NCBI RefSeq assembly: GCF_013409505.1
Contig: NZ_JACCBN010000001.1
Coordinates: forward strand, 5,890,001 to 5,954,000
Direction: 5' to 3'
DNA: 64,000 nucleotides
Source: Actinomycetospora corticicola
GTDB taxonomy: Bacteria; Actinomycetota; Actinomycetes; Mycobacteriales; Pseudonocardiaceae
Part shown: in pieces, positions 45,699-55,022 of the stretch
How positions within the stretch are numbered: the first letter of the stretch is position 1
Layout of the letters: each line of letters begins with the position of its first letter
The notes under the pieces: model-generated
What the model saw: only the letters and a program-made list of their open reading frames with translations
What the model was told of the DNA's origin: nothing
The model's database searches: none
Made by a program: the position numbers and the translations under genes

Positions 45699-47620
45699 CC
45701 GACGACGACGCCGAGGACGAGTACGCGACCGAGAGCGGGCTCCCCGGCGACCGGCCCGCGCTCACCCCGGCCGAGGAGGTCGAGTTCGAGGCCCTGCTCT
45801 CGTTCCTCAAGGAGAGCCGGGGGTTCGACTTCACCGGGTACAAGCGCTCGAGCATCCGTCGCCGGGTCACGCGACGGATGCAGCAGGTCGACGTGGCGAC
45901 GTTCGCGGAGTACCTCGACCTGCTGCAGGTGGACACCGAGGAGTTCACGCAGCTGTTCAACACCGTGCTCATCAACGTGACCGGTTTCCTGCGCGACACC
46001 GAGGCGTGGGAGGAACTGGCGGAGCAGATCGTCCCGCAGCTCCTCGCCCCCAAGCCGCGCGGCGAGGCGGTCCGGGTCTGGTCGGCCGGGTGCGCCAGCG
46101 GCGAGGAGGCCTACGGGCTCGCGATGGTGTTCGCCGAGGCGCTCGGGATCGAGGAGTTCCGCGCCCGGGTGAAGGTCTACGCCACCGACGTCGACGAGGA
46201 CGCGCTCGCGGCGGCCCGCCAGGCGACCTACGCCGAGAAGGAGCTGGCGGCCCTGCCCGCGGGGTGGCGGGAGCGCTACTTCGAGCGCACCGGCTCCCGC
46301 TGGACCTTCCGCAGCGACCTCCGGCGCTGCGTGATCTTCGGCCGCAACGACCTCGTCCAGGACGCGCCGATCGGTCGGCTGGACCTGCTGGTCTGCCGCA
46401 ACACGCTGATGTACCTCAACGCCGAGACGCAGTCGCGCGTGCTGCGCCGGTTCCACTTCGCGTTGAACACGGCCGGGGTGCTGTTCCTGGGCAAGGCCGA
46501 GATGCTCCTGAGCCACGGGCGCCTCTTCCTGCCCGTCGACCTCAAGCGCCGGTTCTTCCGCAAGGCCGACCAGGTCGACCCCAGCGGACGCGGCGTCGGC
46601 CCCGTGGGTCGCCTCCAGGCGTCGAGCGCGGTCGCCGACCCGCAGGTCGAGGACGAGGCCCTGTTGTTCAGCCCGCTCGCGACGCTGGTGGTGACCGCCG
46701 ACGAGGTGGTCGCGACGGCGAACCGGCGGGCGGAGGCGCAGCTCGGGGTGACGAGCCGGGAGATCGGGCGCCGGTTCACCGAGCTGGAGCTCTGCCACCG
46801 CATCGCGGGGCTGCGGTCGTCCTACGAGGACGTCCGCCGCAACCGCACCGCGCTCTGGCAGCACGAGGCCGAGTTCGCGCGCTCGTCCACCGAGACCCTC
46901 TACTTCGATATCCAGGTCGTGCCGCTGCAGGGACAGGTCGACACCGGCCCCGCGGTCGCCCTGTTCTTCACCGACGTCACCCGCTACCGGCGGATGACCG
47001 GGGAGCTCCAGGCGGCGCACCGCCAGGTGGAGACCGCCTACGAGGAGCTGCAGTCGACGGTCGAGGAGCTGGAGACGACCAACGAGGAGCTCCAGTCCAC
47101 CGTCGAGGAGCTGGAGACCACCAACGAGGAACTGCAGTCCACCGTCGAGGAGCTGGAGACCACCAACGAGGAACTCCAGTCCACCAACGACGAGCTGCAG
47201 TCGATGAACGACGAGATGCGCCAGCGCACCTCGCAGCTCGACCGGGCCAACGACTTCCTCGAGTCGGTGCTCGGCGGTCTGCGCACCGCCGTCGTGGTCG
47301 TCGACGGCGAGCTCATCGTCCAGGCCTGGAACAGCCAGGCCGACGACCTGTGGGGACTGCGCTCGGACGAGGCGGTGGGGCAGCACCTGCTCAACCTCGA
47401 CATCGGCCTCGCGACCGACCGGCTCCGTCCCCTGGTGCGCGAGGTCCTGCACGGCGACGGCGTCCGCGAGGATCCGTTGCGCGTCGAGGCGATCAACCGC
47501 CGGGGTCGCACGGTCCAGCTCTCCATCGGGGTCTCGCCCCTCGTGGGGCGCCAGGGGCGTCCGGACGGCGCCATCATCCTGATGGACCAACGCGATGTCG
47601 GTTCGGCGCACGCAAGGTGA
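45695..47620 (+). CDS. cheR: CheR methyltransferase fused to PAS domains and a repetitive coiled coil
   Basis: 641 residues. The CheR part (about 15-275) shows [37 protein letters not shown] (SAM loop), [18 protein letters not shown] and [16 protein letters not shown]-like domain follows (about 310-430), then a coiled coil (about 435-510) built from repeats of [14 protein letters not shown], and a second PAS domain (about 515-640, [15 protein letters not shown]). CheR methylates glutamates of receptors; here no chemoreceptor is seen. Overlaps cheB by four bases; the downstream regulator follows closely. Confidence 0.9.
   Translation: MTDDDAEDEYATESGLPGDRPALTPAEEVEFEALLSFLKESRGFDFTGYKRSSIRRRVTRRMQQVDVATFAEYLDLLQVDTEEFTQLFNTVLINVTGFLRDTEAWEELAEQIVPQLLAPKPRGEAVRVWSAGCASGEEAYGLAMVFAEALGIEEFRARVKVYATDVDEDALAAARQATYAEKELAALPAGWRERYFERTGSRWTFRSDLRRCVIFGRNDLVQDAPIGRLDLLVCRNTLMYLNAETQSRVLRRFHFALNTAGVLFLGKAEMLLSHGRLFLPVDLKRRFFRKADQVDPSGRGVGPVGRLQASSAVADPQVEDEALLFSPLATLVVTADEVVATANRRAEAQLGVTSREIGRRFTELELCHRIAGLRSSYEDVRRNRTALWQHEAEFARSSTETLYFDIQVVPLQGQVDTGPAVALFFTDVTRYRRMTGELQAAHRQVETAYEELQSTVEELETTNEELQSTVEELETTNEELQSTVEELETTNEELQSTNDELQSMNDEMRQRTSQLDRANDFLESVLGGLRTAVVVVDGELIVQAWNSQADDLWGLRSDEAVGQHLLNLDIGLATDRLRPLVREVLHGDGVREDPLRVEAINRRGRTVQLSIGVSPLVGRQGRPDGAIILMDQRDVGSAHAR
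47050..47196 (+). repeat. 42-bp tandem repeat encoding the CheR/PAS coiled coil
   Basis: Three near-identical 42-bp units, each giving 14 residues ([14 protein letters not shown]), plus a half unit. The units differ at only a few positions, so recent expansion by unequal recombination is likely. Confidence 0.85.
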
Positions 47621-47652
47621 CGAAACGGATGTCAGGGGAGGAGAGTGGAGAC

Positions 47653-48873
47653 GTGGATCGGGAGGGGATCGACGACGGGTTGGCCGGGCTCGTCGTGATG
47701 CTGGAGACGGTGTCCGAACGCCTCGATGCGTTCCACCGGCTCGCCGGCGAGGACGGATCGGCGCAGGAGAACCGCACGATCCGGCAGGGCCGGGCCCACC
47801 TGGCCCGCGTGGAGGCCCGCCGGGTCCGGGACGAGGTGGCCGAGGTCCGTCGTCGGGCCCGGGATCTCGCGCGCCGCTCGGAGCTGATCCGGCACGTCGC
47901 GGCCACGGTCACCGCGTCCCCGCTCCCGGACGCCGACGGGGGGCCCGCCGAGCTCGCCGCCGCGCGGACCGCGGCGGCGGTCCGGCCGTCCGGCGACCGG
48001 CGGGACCGCCTCGTCGAGCTCGCGCGCCGGGTGACGCCCGGCGTGACCTGGTGCCGCTTCGTCGCCCCCGCCGGTGAGGTCTCGGCCTCCGCCGGGGCCC
48101 TCGCGGCGACCGCGGTCGACGCGGTCGACGCCGCCGTCCGCACCGCGCTCGCCGGGGGGACGGCCGAGGTGACGGTGTCCGGCGCGCCGGACGACCCGAC
48201 CTGGGGCGCCGCGGCCCGGGCCGCCGGGGCGCGGACGCTGCTGCTGCGGGCCGTGGGCGATCGCGCGGGTCTGGTCCTCGGGTGGGGGCAGGACGTGGTC
48301 GTCGACGGGACCGCGCGCGCCGTGGTCCGCGGGGTCGCGCTGCAGCTCGAGCGGACGGAGGCCGTCCCGGCCCCCGACCTGACCGGGGCGTCCACGGTCC
48401 TCGCCCGGCACCTCGACCTGGCGGAACCCGAGGCCTTCGAGGTGCTGCTCGAGACGGCGACGGCCCTGCACGAGCCCGTCGTCGACGTGGCCCGGCACAT
48501 CGTCTCGGCCCTCGTCCCGCCGCTGCGCGAGGAGCGGTCGGAGGCCGAACCCGCGGCCCTCCGCCGGGCCGTCGACTACATCGAGTCCCACGCCTGCGAG
48601 GACGTCACGCTCGACGAGATCGCCCGGGTCGCGCGGATCGGACCCCGGGCGCTGCAGCTGGCGTTCAACCGGCACCGCGGCGGGTCCCCGATGGCCTACC
48701 TGCGCCAGGTGCGGCTCGCCCGCGCGCACCGCGACCTGGAGACGGCCGACCCCACGCGCGGCGACACCGTCGCGGCCGTCGCCGCCCGGTGGGGCTTCGC
48801 CAACCCCGGCCGGTTCGCGACGATGTACCGCGAGAGCTACGGCGTGTCGCCGAGCCGGACGTTGCGGGCCTGA
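47653..48873 (+). CDS. AraC-family regulator with N-terminal coiled coil and GAF-like domain
   Basis: 406 residues from the GTG at 47653, chosen because GGGGAGGAGAG lies 8 bases before it; an earlier GTG overlapping the cheR stop is possible. The N-terminus is helical ([20 protein letters not shown]), residues about 100-240 look like a degenerate GAF domain, and the last 100 are an AraC DNA-binding domain ([62 protein letters not shown]). The layout parallels the GAF-ANTAR proteins on either side, with DNA-binding in place of RNA-binding. Confidence 0.82.
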   Translation: MDREGIDDGLAGLVVMLETVSERLDAFHRLAGEDGSAQENRTIRQGRAHLARVEARRVRDEVAEVRRRARDLARRSELIRHVAATVTASPLPDADGGPAELAAARTAAAVRPSGDRRDRLVELARRVTPGVTWCRFVAPAGEVSASAGALAATAVDAVDAAVRTALAGGTAEVTVSGAPDDPTWGAAARAAGARTLLLRAVGDRAGLVLGWGQDVVVDGTARAVVRGVALQLERTEAVPAPDLTGASTVLARHLDLAEPEAFEVLLETATALHEPVVDVARHIVSALVPPLREERSEAEPAALRRAVDYIESHACEDVTLDEIARVARIGPRALQLAFNRHRGGSPMAYLRQVRLARAHRDLETADPTRGDTVAAVAARWGFANPGRFATMYRESYGVSPSRTLRA

Positions 48874-48901
48874 CGGTCGGCGGCCACCCGGACAGCGGGA
48901 C

Positions 48902-49918
48902 TCACTCCGTCGTGGGCCGCCAGGTCTGGTCCACCAACCAGGCCGCGACGTCGCGGAGCTTCACGTTCGTGGACTGGGAGGCCTCGGTCAGCCGGGCGAA
49001 GGCCTCGTCCGGCGAGATGCCGTCCCGGGCCACGAGGACACCCTTGGCCTGACCGATGACGTCGCGGCTGTCGAGGGCCCGCAGCAGCCCGGCGGCCCGC
49101 CGCGAGCCGAGCAGGAGGATCGCGGCCTGGCGGGCGAACAGCCGGCCGGCCGTCACGGCGGTGACCCCGAACGCGTGCGGCCGCGGGGCGTGGAACACCG
49201 CGGCGACGTGGGGCCCACGGTCACGGCCGCGGTCCTGGCCCGCCACGGTGAGGCGCACGGCCAGCAGGCTGACCGCGCCGACGCGCTCGGCATCGGCGGC
49301 GAGGCCCGGCCAGCGTCGGTCGTGGCGGAGATCGGGGACGTGGACGACGCCCTCGGCGAGCGCCGCCGTCGCGGGTCCGCCCCTGCTGCGGCGGACGTGC
49401 TCCGCGAGGGCGTCGAGCACGGGGTCGTCGCGGTGGAGCGCCTCGAACACGCCGCCGTCGCCGCACCACACGAGACCCGCACCGGCCGCGGCCGGGACCG
49501 CCGACCCGGCCGCCTCGAGGAGGCGGTGCCGCACGTCGTCGGGGTCCTCGAGACGGGCGTCGAGGAGCCGGTCCGCCGCGGCGGTCACCGCGTCCCACCA
49601 GGTGGCCACGGGGCCCGGCGCCTCGTCGTCGCGGGTCCGCCGGTCCCGCCGGTCCCGGCGGTCGCGCATGTCGGCGGCGACGGCCTCGGCGCGACGACGG
49701 ACCTCCTCGAGGCCCTCCCGCATCTCCTGCGTCCGCTGCTGGGCGTGCGAGGCCCGCGTGCGGTGCATCGCCCCGGTTTCGGCGAGTACGGCGGCACCGT
49801 CCGGGGGCGTGCCCGTCAGGGCATCGAGTCGGGCGCCGACCCGGTCGAGCAGGTCGATCACCTCCGCGAGCGTGGCCTGCGGCTCGTCGGGCACCGTCGT
49901 CCTCATCTCCCGCTGCAC
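48902..49918 (-). CDS. GAF-ANTAR regulator with long N-terminal coiled coil
   Basis: 338 residues. A helical N-terminus with charged repeats (ADMRDRRDRRDRRTRDD) precedes a GAF domain (about 115-270; LVWCGDGGVFEALHRDD, AERVGAVSLLAVRLTVAG) and an ANTAR domain (SRDVIGQAKGVLVARDGISP, EASQSTNVKLRDVAAWLV). It converges on the AraC-type gene. Its start follows GGGAG. RNA target unknown. Confidence 0.86.
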   Translation of the reverse strand: MQREMRTTVPDEPQATLAEVIDLLDRVGARLDALTGTPPDGAAVLAETGAMHRTRASHAQQRTQEMREGLEEVRRRAEAVAADMRDRRDRRDRRTRDDEAPGPVATWWDAVTAAADRLLDARLEDPDDVRHRLLEAAGSAVPAAAGAGLVWCGDGGVFEALHRDDPVLDALAEHVRRSRGGPATAALAEGVVHVPDLRHDRRWPGLAADAERVGAVSLLAVRLTVAGQDRGRDRGPHVAAVFHAPRPHAFGVTAVTAGRLFARQAAILLLGSRRAAGLLRALDSRDVIGQAKGVLVARDGISPDEAFARLTEASQSTNVKLRDVAAWLVDQTWRPTTE

Positions 49919-50138
49919 GGCGCGGGCGCGCGCCGCCGGGCCGGCACCGGAGGCCGGCCGTCACACCCCTCGATCGGCCGCCCCCGGGGTGGAGCGGCGA
50001 CCGCTGACACGCGCGAGCGGTCAGTAGACCGTGTGCCCCGTCATCGGGCAAGCGCACCCGCCACAGCCGGACGGTTGGGTCGGGTCCCCGGTCGGCCATC
50101 CGCTCGTGTCGTCCCCCGTCGACCCGAGGAGATCCCTG

Positions 50139-50267
50139 ATGACGAGCCCGTCCGACCCCCCGCCCGACGACGACGCCGAGGACCGGTCGCTGGACACCGT
50201 GCCGGCCGACCAGGACCCGGCCGACGACCGCGAGGCGGCCGACCCGGAGCCCCCCGGGGACCGCTGA
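50139..50267 (+). CDS. 42-residue highly acidic protein
   Basis: ATG with AGGAGATCCCTG before it. About half of the residues are Asp, Glu or Pro (PPPDDDAEDRSLDTVPADQD); no folded domain expected. The 220-bp gap upstream of it, back to the GAF-ANTAR start, holds nothing else that I can identify. It may be co-transcribed with the catalase that follows. Confidence 0.55.
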   Translation: MTSPSDPPPDDDAEDRSLDTVPADQDPADDREAADPEPPGDR

Positions 50268-50392
50268 ACCGGACGGCGGGGGAGATCCGGGCGTTTGCCC
50301 GACCGCCCCCGCCGTCCATCCGCGCCGCGTCGTCGACGCCGTTCCAGCCCCGGACGCGTCGCAGTGCCTTCATGTCCCCGAGGGGCTCCACC

Positions 50393-51349
50393 GTGTTCCT
50401 TCACGTCCAGCGCATGCTCAACGAGATCGCCCCCGACGAGCCGGACCCGGCCGCCGCGAACGCCCTGCAGGAAGGGCTGGGCGGCCAGTTCGGCGAGATG
50501 CGCACGATGATGCAGTATCTGTTCCAGAGCTTCAATTTCCGTGGCCCGACGGGCAAGCCGTTCCGCGACCTGCTCTACGGCATCGGCACCGAGGAGATCG
50601 GCCACGTCGAGCTGATCGCGTCCACCATCGCGCAGCTGGTGGACGGGTCGCCGCGCTACCAGGGCAACCCGTCGAACCTCGACGAGCCCGGCGCCGGGGG
50701 CGCGACGCCGCTGAACATCGCCCTGTCGGGCGGGAACATCCACCACTGGCTGGTCGGCGCCCAGGGCGCGCTGCCGGTGGACGCGCAGGGCGACCCGTGG
50801 ACGGGGAAGTACGTCTACGACTCGGGCAACCTGCCGCTGAACCTGCTCTACAACCTCATGCTCGAGTCCACCGGCCGACTGCAGAAGTGCCGGCTCTACG
50901 AGATGACCGACAACAAGACGGCGCGGTCGACGATCGCGTACCTGATCGTCCGGGACCAGGCGCACGAGAACTCCTACGCGAAGGCGCTGGAGTGCCTCGG
51001 GGTGGAGTGGAACAAGCTCCTGCCGATCCCGAAGACGAACGCGGAGCAGTTCCCCGAGGTCAAGCAGCTCACCGACCAGGGTCTGCAGTCCAAGCAGTAC
51101 ACGTTCAGCCTCGACCAGCTCTCCGAGGCGGGCCGGATCATCCAGGGCACCTCGCCGTCGAAGGACGGGACCTCGATGTCCATGGAGCAGGCGCCCGAGG
51201 GCATCCCGTTCCCGGGGATCGCCGTCGAGCGTCCGGAGGAGTTCGGCCCGGGTCTCGACCCGGACCTGATGGAGCTCGTCCAGGCCACCGCCGAGATGGA
51301 GATGCAGGCCGAGAGCGCCCCGCCGCAGTGGGGTCCGGCGAACGCCTGA
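50393..51349 (+). CDS. Manganese catalase, second copy
   Basis: 318 residues from the GTG at 50393 with GAGGGG upstream, giving the normal MFLHVQRML start; an ATG 21 bases earlier is less likely. Ligand helices: GEMRTMMQYLF, GTEEIGHVELI and VRDQAHENSYAKALECLG. The active-site layout is the same as the copy at 22346 but the sequences are quite different, so they are not a recent duplication. The C-terminus is extended and acidic. Confidence 0.92.
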   Translation: MFLHVQRMLNEIAPDEPDPAAANALQEGLGGQFGEMRTMMQYLFQSFNFRGPTGKPFRDLLYGIGTEEIGHVELIASTIAQLVDGSPRYQGNPSNLDEPGAGGATPLNIALSGGNIHHWLVGAQGALPVDAQGDPWTGKYVYDSGNLPLNLLYNLMLESTGRLQKCRLYEMTDNKTARSTIAYLIVRDQAHENSYAKALECLGVEWNKLLPIPKTNAEQFPEVKQLTDQGLQSKQYTFSLDQLSEAGRIIQGTSPSKDGTSMSMEQAPEGIPFPGIAVERPEEFGPGLDPDLMELVQATAEMEMQAESAPPQWGPANA

Positions 51350-51366
51350 CCATCCTTCGGTGACCG

Positions 51367-51440
51367 GGGTCCCGATGCGTCGGGACCCGGGGAACGACGA
51401 ACGGGCCGCCCGTCGCCTTCGAGGGTGACGGACGGCCCGT
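51367..51440. terminator. Two hairpins between convergent genes
   Basis: First: GGGTCCCGA and TCGGGACCC (9 bp, 4-base loop; 51367-51388). Second: ACGGGCCGCCCGTC and GACGGACGGCCCGT (14 bp with one G-U; 51401-51440). They lie between the catalase and the CsbD gene, one for each direction. Confidence 0.8.
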
Positions 51441-51455
51441 CCGGAGTGGGGGCGA

Positions 51456-51629
51456 TCAGGACTTGAAGGCGTCCTTGATCTTCTCGCCGGCCTGCTTGAC
51501 GTTGGCCTTGCCCTGCTGGGCGCGACCCTCCGCCTCGAGCTTCTCGTTGCCGACGGTCTTGCCCACGGTCTCCTTGACCTTGCCCGTGAGCTCGTCGATC
51601 TTGTTGCCGGCCTTGTCGTCCGCGCTCAT
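51456..51629 (-). CDS. CsbD-family stress protein
   Basis: 57 residues: SADDKAGNKIDELTGKVKET followed by VGNEKLEAEGRAQQGKANV and a Lys-rich end. This is a typical CsbD protein, small and Lys/Gly-rich, induced by SigB-type sigma factors in other bacteria; its molecular role is unknown. The start follows a GAGAGGAG site, and a perfect palindrome containing GGGGTAC lies about 50 bases upstream. Confidence 0.9.
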   Translation of the reverse strand: MSADDKAGNKIDELTGKVKETVGKTVGNEKLEAEGRAQQGKANVKQAGEKIKDAFKS

Positions 51630-51677
51630 GTGGACTCCTCTCTCCTGGCGGCTCTGCTCACCGCCACTGGCTGGCTA

Positions 51678-51696
51678 GTACCCCGTCCAGGGGTAC
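51678..51696 (-). promoter_or_regulatory. Palindrome in the csbD promoter region
   Basis: GTACCCC-GTCCA-GGGGTAC on the plus strand, perfect 7-bp arms. On the minus strand its GGGGTAC could be a SigB-type -10 with GTGC 18 bases before; the palindrome could also be an operator. Confidence 0.4.
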
Positions 51697-51705
51697 GTGT
51701 TGCAC

Positions 51706-52872
51706 CTAGGCCAGCGTGATTTGCAGCTGGCCGGTGCGGGGGCTCGCGACGTAGACCCGTCCCGTGCCGAGGGCGATCAGGTCGGGCTGCGCGATCGTCG
51801 CGAGGTCGAGCACCACCCGCGGCTGGTCCACCGAGCTCAGGTCGACCGCCACGAGGCGGTCCGTCCCGGTCAGCGTGACCCACAGGCGGTCGGTGGTCGC
51901 GTCGTACGCCGTCCCGTACGGGGCGGTCGACGCGCCGAGCTGGATCGGCGCCAGGGGCGCCGGGCTCTGCCCGCTGAGGTCGTAGCGCCGGATCACCCCG
52001 GCGCGGGTGTCGGTGACGAGCAGCCGGCCGTGCCGGTCGATCGTCACGCCGGTCGGACCGTCGCCGGCCGGCACGGAGGTCTGTTCGCGCAGCGTGGCGA
52101 GGTCGACGAGATGGACCACGTTGCGGGCGGTGTCGAGCACCGCCACGCGGTCCCCGGCCACGGCGATCGCGACCGGGCGGCCCAGACCGCCGACGCGACC
52201 GGCCGCGCGGCCGTCGCGCAGCACCGTGAGGCTGCCGTCGACGTCCACCCCGGCGGCCTCGCGGCGCGCGTCGCCGGCGACCCCGGTCGCCGCGACCAGG
52301 AGCTCCCCGGCCGGACCGACCGCGAGGGCCTGCGGTCCGGTCGGCGCGCCCTGCGGGGCGTTCGTGTCGGACCCGGAGGGCAGGGCCACCCCGACCAGTC
52401 CGCTCGACGGGTCCGCGAGCACGAGGCCCGAGCGGTCGGTGCTGGGGACGGCGGCCCGCGGGCTGCCGGTCACGGTCGAGCGGGTGGCGACGGCCGCGGT
52501 GTCCGGGTTCACCTGCACGGTCGCGGCGGACCCGGACCCGGACCCGACCAGGGTCACCACCGCCCGCTGGTCGACGGGGGAGACGGTCAGCGTGGTGGCG
52601 GCCCCGTCGCCGAGATCGAGGACCCGGCCGGAGGGGGCCGCGGTGGCCTCGGGCGAGGTGGCCGGCTGCGCGGTCGCCGGGGGTGCGGTCGGCGCGGCCG
52701 GTACCGGGGAGGCGCCCGGGGCCTGGCCGGCACCGGGAGCCGCGGTGGCCGACGGGGCGGCGGTGGAGGTCGGTGCCCCGGTGTTCGGGGGCACCACCAA
52801 CGGGGTGTCGGCGCAGGCGCCGAGCAGGGCCGCGAGGGCCACCGTCACCACCGCGGCCCGTCGGGCGCTCAC
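51706..52872 (-). CDS. Secreted lipoprotein with beta-propeller-like repeats
   Basis: 388 residues. The signal peptide ends in a lipobox (ALAALLGACA), then a Pro/Ala/Thr-rich linker of about 60 residues, then NHL-like repeats (VVHLVDLATLREQTSVPAGD; GPTGVTIDRHGRLLVTDTR; APYGTAYDATTDRLWVTLTG; LVAVDLSSVDQPRVVLDL). Likely membrane-anchored outside the cell, for protein or ligand binding. Last gene of the Asp23 cluster, overlapping the previous stop by GTGA, which ties it to envelope stress. Confidence 0.85.
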   Translation of the reverse strand: MSARRAAVVTVALAALLGACADTPLVVPPNTGAPTSTAAPSATAAPGAGQAPGASPVPAAPTAPPATAQPATSPEATAAPSGRVLDLGDGAATTLTVSPVDQRAVVTLVGSGSGSAATVQVNPDTAAVATRSTVTGSPRAAVPSTDRSGLVLADPSSGLVGVALPSGSDTNAPQGAPTGPQALAVGPAGELLVAATGVAGDARREAAGVDVDGSLTVLRDGRAAGRVGGLGRPVAIAVAGDRVAVLDTARNVVHLVDLATLREQTSVPAGDGPTGVTIDRHGRLLVTDTRAGVIRRYDLSGQSPAPLAPIQLGASTAPYGTAYDATTDRLWVTLTGTDRLVAVDLSSVDQPRVVLDLATIAQPDLIALGTGRVYVASPRTGQLQITLA

Positions 52873-53456
52873 GCGACCCGCCGCTCGTCCCGGCCGCCGC
52901 GCCCGGTGCGCAGCAGCAGCTGCGTGGGCAGCGTGTCGGCGCCGAGTGCGGTGCGCAGCCGCGGCAGGGCGTGCTGCTCGAGGTGCGCCCGGGCGGCCGC
53001 GGCGTCAGCCTCCGCGTCGACCGCGAGCTCGACGTACAGCGTCGGACGCGGGCCGGGGGCGGTCAGCCGCGCGGTGGCGTCGGCGATCGCGGGGTGGGCG
53101 GTGAGGTCGTCGCACAGGGCGTCCGCGATCACCGAGGACGACGCGGTGGTGCGGCCCTCGACGGGTCCCGCGGACTCGGCCGACCACGGCGAGCCGGCGG
53201 GCCGGCGCCGGGCCTGGGCGATCAGCCAGCGCAGGGCGAGCAGCCCCACGACGATGCCGACGACGGCCACGACCCAGGCGGCCCAGGAGGGCAGCGAGGA
53301 CGACGGCACGACCGCGGCGTTCGACGCGATCAGCGGGAGCTGCCCGGTGGAGATGCCCGCGGCCAGCAGTGCCGCGGCGATCAGGACGATCCCGATCACC
53401 GCCAGCAGGCTGCGGTTGAGCCGGGCGGGCGGATTGGTGGCACGGCCACGAGCCAT
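52869..53456 (-). CDS. AmaP-like membrane anchor for Asp23 proteins
   Basis: 195 residues: two hydrophobic segments (LLAVIGIVLIAAALLAAG; WAAWVVAVVGIVVGLLAL) separated by a short loop, then a soluble Asp23-like tail (ADALCDDLTAHPAIADATARL; PTLYVELAVDAEADAAAARAHL). This is the AmaP layout, in which the protein anchors Asp23 to the membrane in Gram-positives. Overlaps the lipoprotein gene by four bases. Confidence 0.78.
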   Translation of the reverse strand: MARGRATNPPARLNRSLLAVIGIVLIAAALLAAGISTGQLPLIASNAAVVPSSSLPSWAAWVVAVVGIVVGLLALRWLIAQARRRPAGSPWSAESAGPVEGRTTASSSVIADALCDDLTAHPAIADATARLTAPGPRPTLYVELAVDAEADAAAARAHLEQHALPRLRTALGADTLPTQLLLRTGRGGRDERRVA

Positions 53457-53461
53457 GACGA

Positions 53462-54055
53462 TCACCGCTCCTTGCGGGTGGAGGACACGCTCACGCGCAG
53501 CCGCGGACGACGGGCGAGACCGAGCGTGTCGAGGTCGGTGGACAGGGCGGACTCGACGGCTTGGCGCAGCTCGTCGGTGGTCGCCCGGTGGGTCCGGGCG
53601 ATAACCTTGATGCTGCGCTTCCGGACCGTCGCGGAGGCGCCGGTGACGCCCTCGACGGTCTGGGCGCGGCGGCGCAGCCGGACGCCGAGGTCGTGGCGGT
53701 GCCAGCCGGCCTCCTCGACGCCGCCGCCGGACCAGGGACCCCACTCGCCGGTGTCGCCGGTGGTGGCGGGGGCCGGCCCGGAGGTGGTGGACAGGGGCAG
53801 CACGTGGGACGGCCCGGGCAGGATCGCCGCGAGCAGGAGCACGAGGCCGACGAGGGCGGCCGCACCGGCCGCGATCAGGACGGCCGGGGACTCCCAGGCG
53901 ACCCCGGACAGGGCCGAGGGCACGGCGTCGAGCGACACGACGGGCGTGCGGCCGAGCAGCGTCTGGATGGCACTGGTCGCCGCGAGGGCCCCGAGGGCCA
54001 GCAGCACGAGGGCCACCAGCAGCGCGGGCACGGTGCGGCGGGGTCGGCGGGTCAT
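53462..54055 (-). CDS. DUF6286-type membrane protein of the Asp23 cluster
   Basis: 197 residues: two N-terminal hydrophobic segments (ALLVALVLLALGALAA; AVLIAAGAAALVGLVLLLAA), a Gly/Pro linker, then an Asp23-like soluble domain (GVRLRRRAQTVEGVTGASATV; DELRQAVESALSTDLDTLGL). It is a paralogue in layout of the AmaP-like gene beside it. Overlaps the preceding Asp23 gene by four bases (ATGA). Confidence 0.72.
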   Translation of the reverse strand: MTRRPRRTVPALLVALVLLALGALAATSAIQTLLGRTPVVSLDAVPSALSGVAWESPAVLIAAGAAALVGLVLLLAAILPGPSHVLPLSTTSGPAPATTGDTGEWGPWSGGGVEEAGWHRHDLGVRLRRRAQTVEGVTGASATVRKRSIKVIARTHRATTDELRQAVESALSTDLDTLGLARRPRLRVSVSSTRKER

Positions 54056-54450
54056 GAGACCTTCCTCCCGGTCGGGCGCGGCGCGGCGCCGGTCAGCACG
54101 CTGACCGTGACGTCGATCCGCGTCACCTGCAGTCCCGTGTACTCGTCGATCCGCGTGCGGATCCGATCGCGGGCGGCGTCGGCGGTGGCGGCCAGGCCGT
54201 ACGGGTACCGCACGGCCGTCTGGAGGTCGGCCTCCACCTGGTCGCCGCTGCGTCGTACTCCGGCCCGGGCCGAGCGGCCGAGCGTGCCCGACCTCGAGGT
54301 CGTGTCGACCCCCTCGATCTCGGCCGCGGCGGCGACGACGAGCTTCTCGACGACCGAGTCCGCGATGGTCAGCGTTCCCCGGTCATCGGCGGACGCGGGC
54401 ACGGACACCGGCGTGGTGACGGGATCGAGGTCGGTCGTCGCCGCGGTCAC
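54052..54450 (-). CDS. Asp23/Gls24 family envelope stress protein
   Basis: 132 residues from GTG. GTLTIADSVVEKLVVAAAAEIEGV, VEADLQTAVRYPYGLAAT, RIRTRIDEYTGLQVTRIDVTV are the conserved Asp23 strands and helices. Members form membrane-associated oligomers or filaments that protect the envelope at high pH or under wall stress. Overlaps both neighbours by four bases. Confidence 0.88.
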   Translation of the reverse strand: MTAATTDLDPVTTPVSVPASADDRGTLTIADSVVEKLVVAAAAEIEGVDTTSRSGTLGRSARAGVRRSGDQVEADLQTAVRYPYGLAATADAARDRIRTRIDEYTGLQVTRIDVTVSVLTGAAPRPTGRKVS

Positions 54451-54653
54451 AGTCGGTTCCTCCCCCGGTCGGCACCACGGAGCTGGTCGGAGATCTCGGC
54501 GAGGTCGAGCTGCCCGTCGAGCCATCGGCCGACGGCGAGGCCCACGGCGCCGAGGACGAGGACCAGCAGGAAGGCGCCGAAGCCGCCGAAGGCGCCGGCG
54601 AAGCCGAGGGCGATGCCGATGGCCAGCCCCAGGACGGTGTTGGTGGTGAACAT
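54447..54653 (-). CDS. Small membrane protein (DUF2273-like) of the Asp23 cluster
   Basis: 68 residues: two closely spaced hydrophobic segments (TVLGLAIGIALGFAGAFGG; AFLLVLVLGAVGLAVGRWL) and an acidic amphipathic end (LDLAEISDQLRGADRG). Small proteins of this type accompany gls24/asp23 genes in Gram-positives. ATG preceded by GGAGAAGGAGATCCC. Overlaps the next Asp23 gene. Confidence 0.78.
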   Translation of the reverse strand: MFTTNTVLGLAIGIALGFAGAFGGFGAFLLVLVLGAVGLAVGRWLDGQLDLAEISDQLRGADRGRNRL

Positions 54654-54701
54654 GGGATCTCCTTCTCCGGGAGGGGGGTGGGGCGCGGTGCGCCCGCTCG
54701 G

Positions 54702-55022
54702 TCAGATGACGTCGGCGACGGTGACGTCGGCCGGGAGGCCGGGGGCGAGCGCCGCGACAGCGGCGCGGACCTGCTCGCCGACCCGGTCCAGGACCGCGCC
54801 GTAGGGCGCGGTCACCGCGATCTCGAGTCCGACGGCGCGGCCGTCGACCTCGAGGACCCGGATGCCCGGCACCCGTCGTCCGGGGAGCAACGTGGCGACG
54901 GCGCCGTGCGCTCCGGGGTGCAGGCCGGCCACGAGGGGGCAGGCCTGCACCGCGGCCGCGATCCGGTCGACGTCGAGCCCGTCGATCACCGCGGGGGTGG
55001 AGTGGGGCCCGGGGGAGCTCAT
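54702..55022 (-). CDS. Short Asp23-like protein
   Basis: 106 residues. GLDVDRIAAAVQACPLVAGL, RVLEVDGRAVGLEIAVTAPYG and DRVGEQVRAAVAALAPGLPADV keep the Asp23 core but lack the usual N-terminal GTLTIA-like strand. Its ATG overlaps the stop of the Asp23 gene upstream. Probably a partner subunit of the neighbouring proteins. Confidence 0.72.
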   Translation of the reverse strand: MSSPGPHSTPAVIDGLDVDRIAAAVQACPLVAGLHPGAHGAVATLLPGRRVPGIRVLEVDGRAVGLEIAVTAPYGAVLDRVGEQVRAAVAALAPGLPADVTVADVI

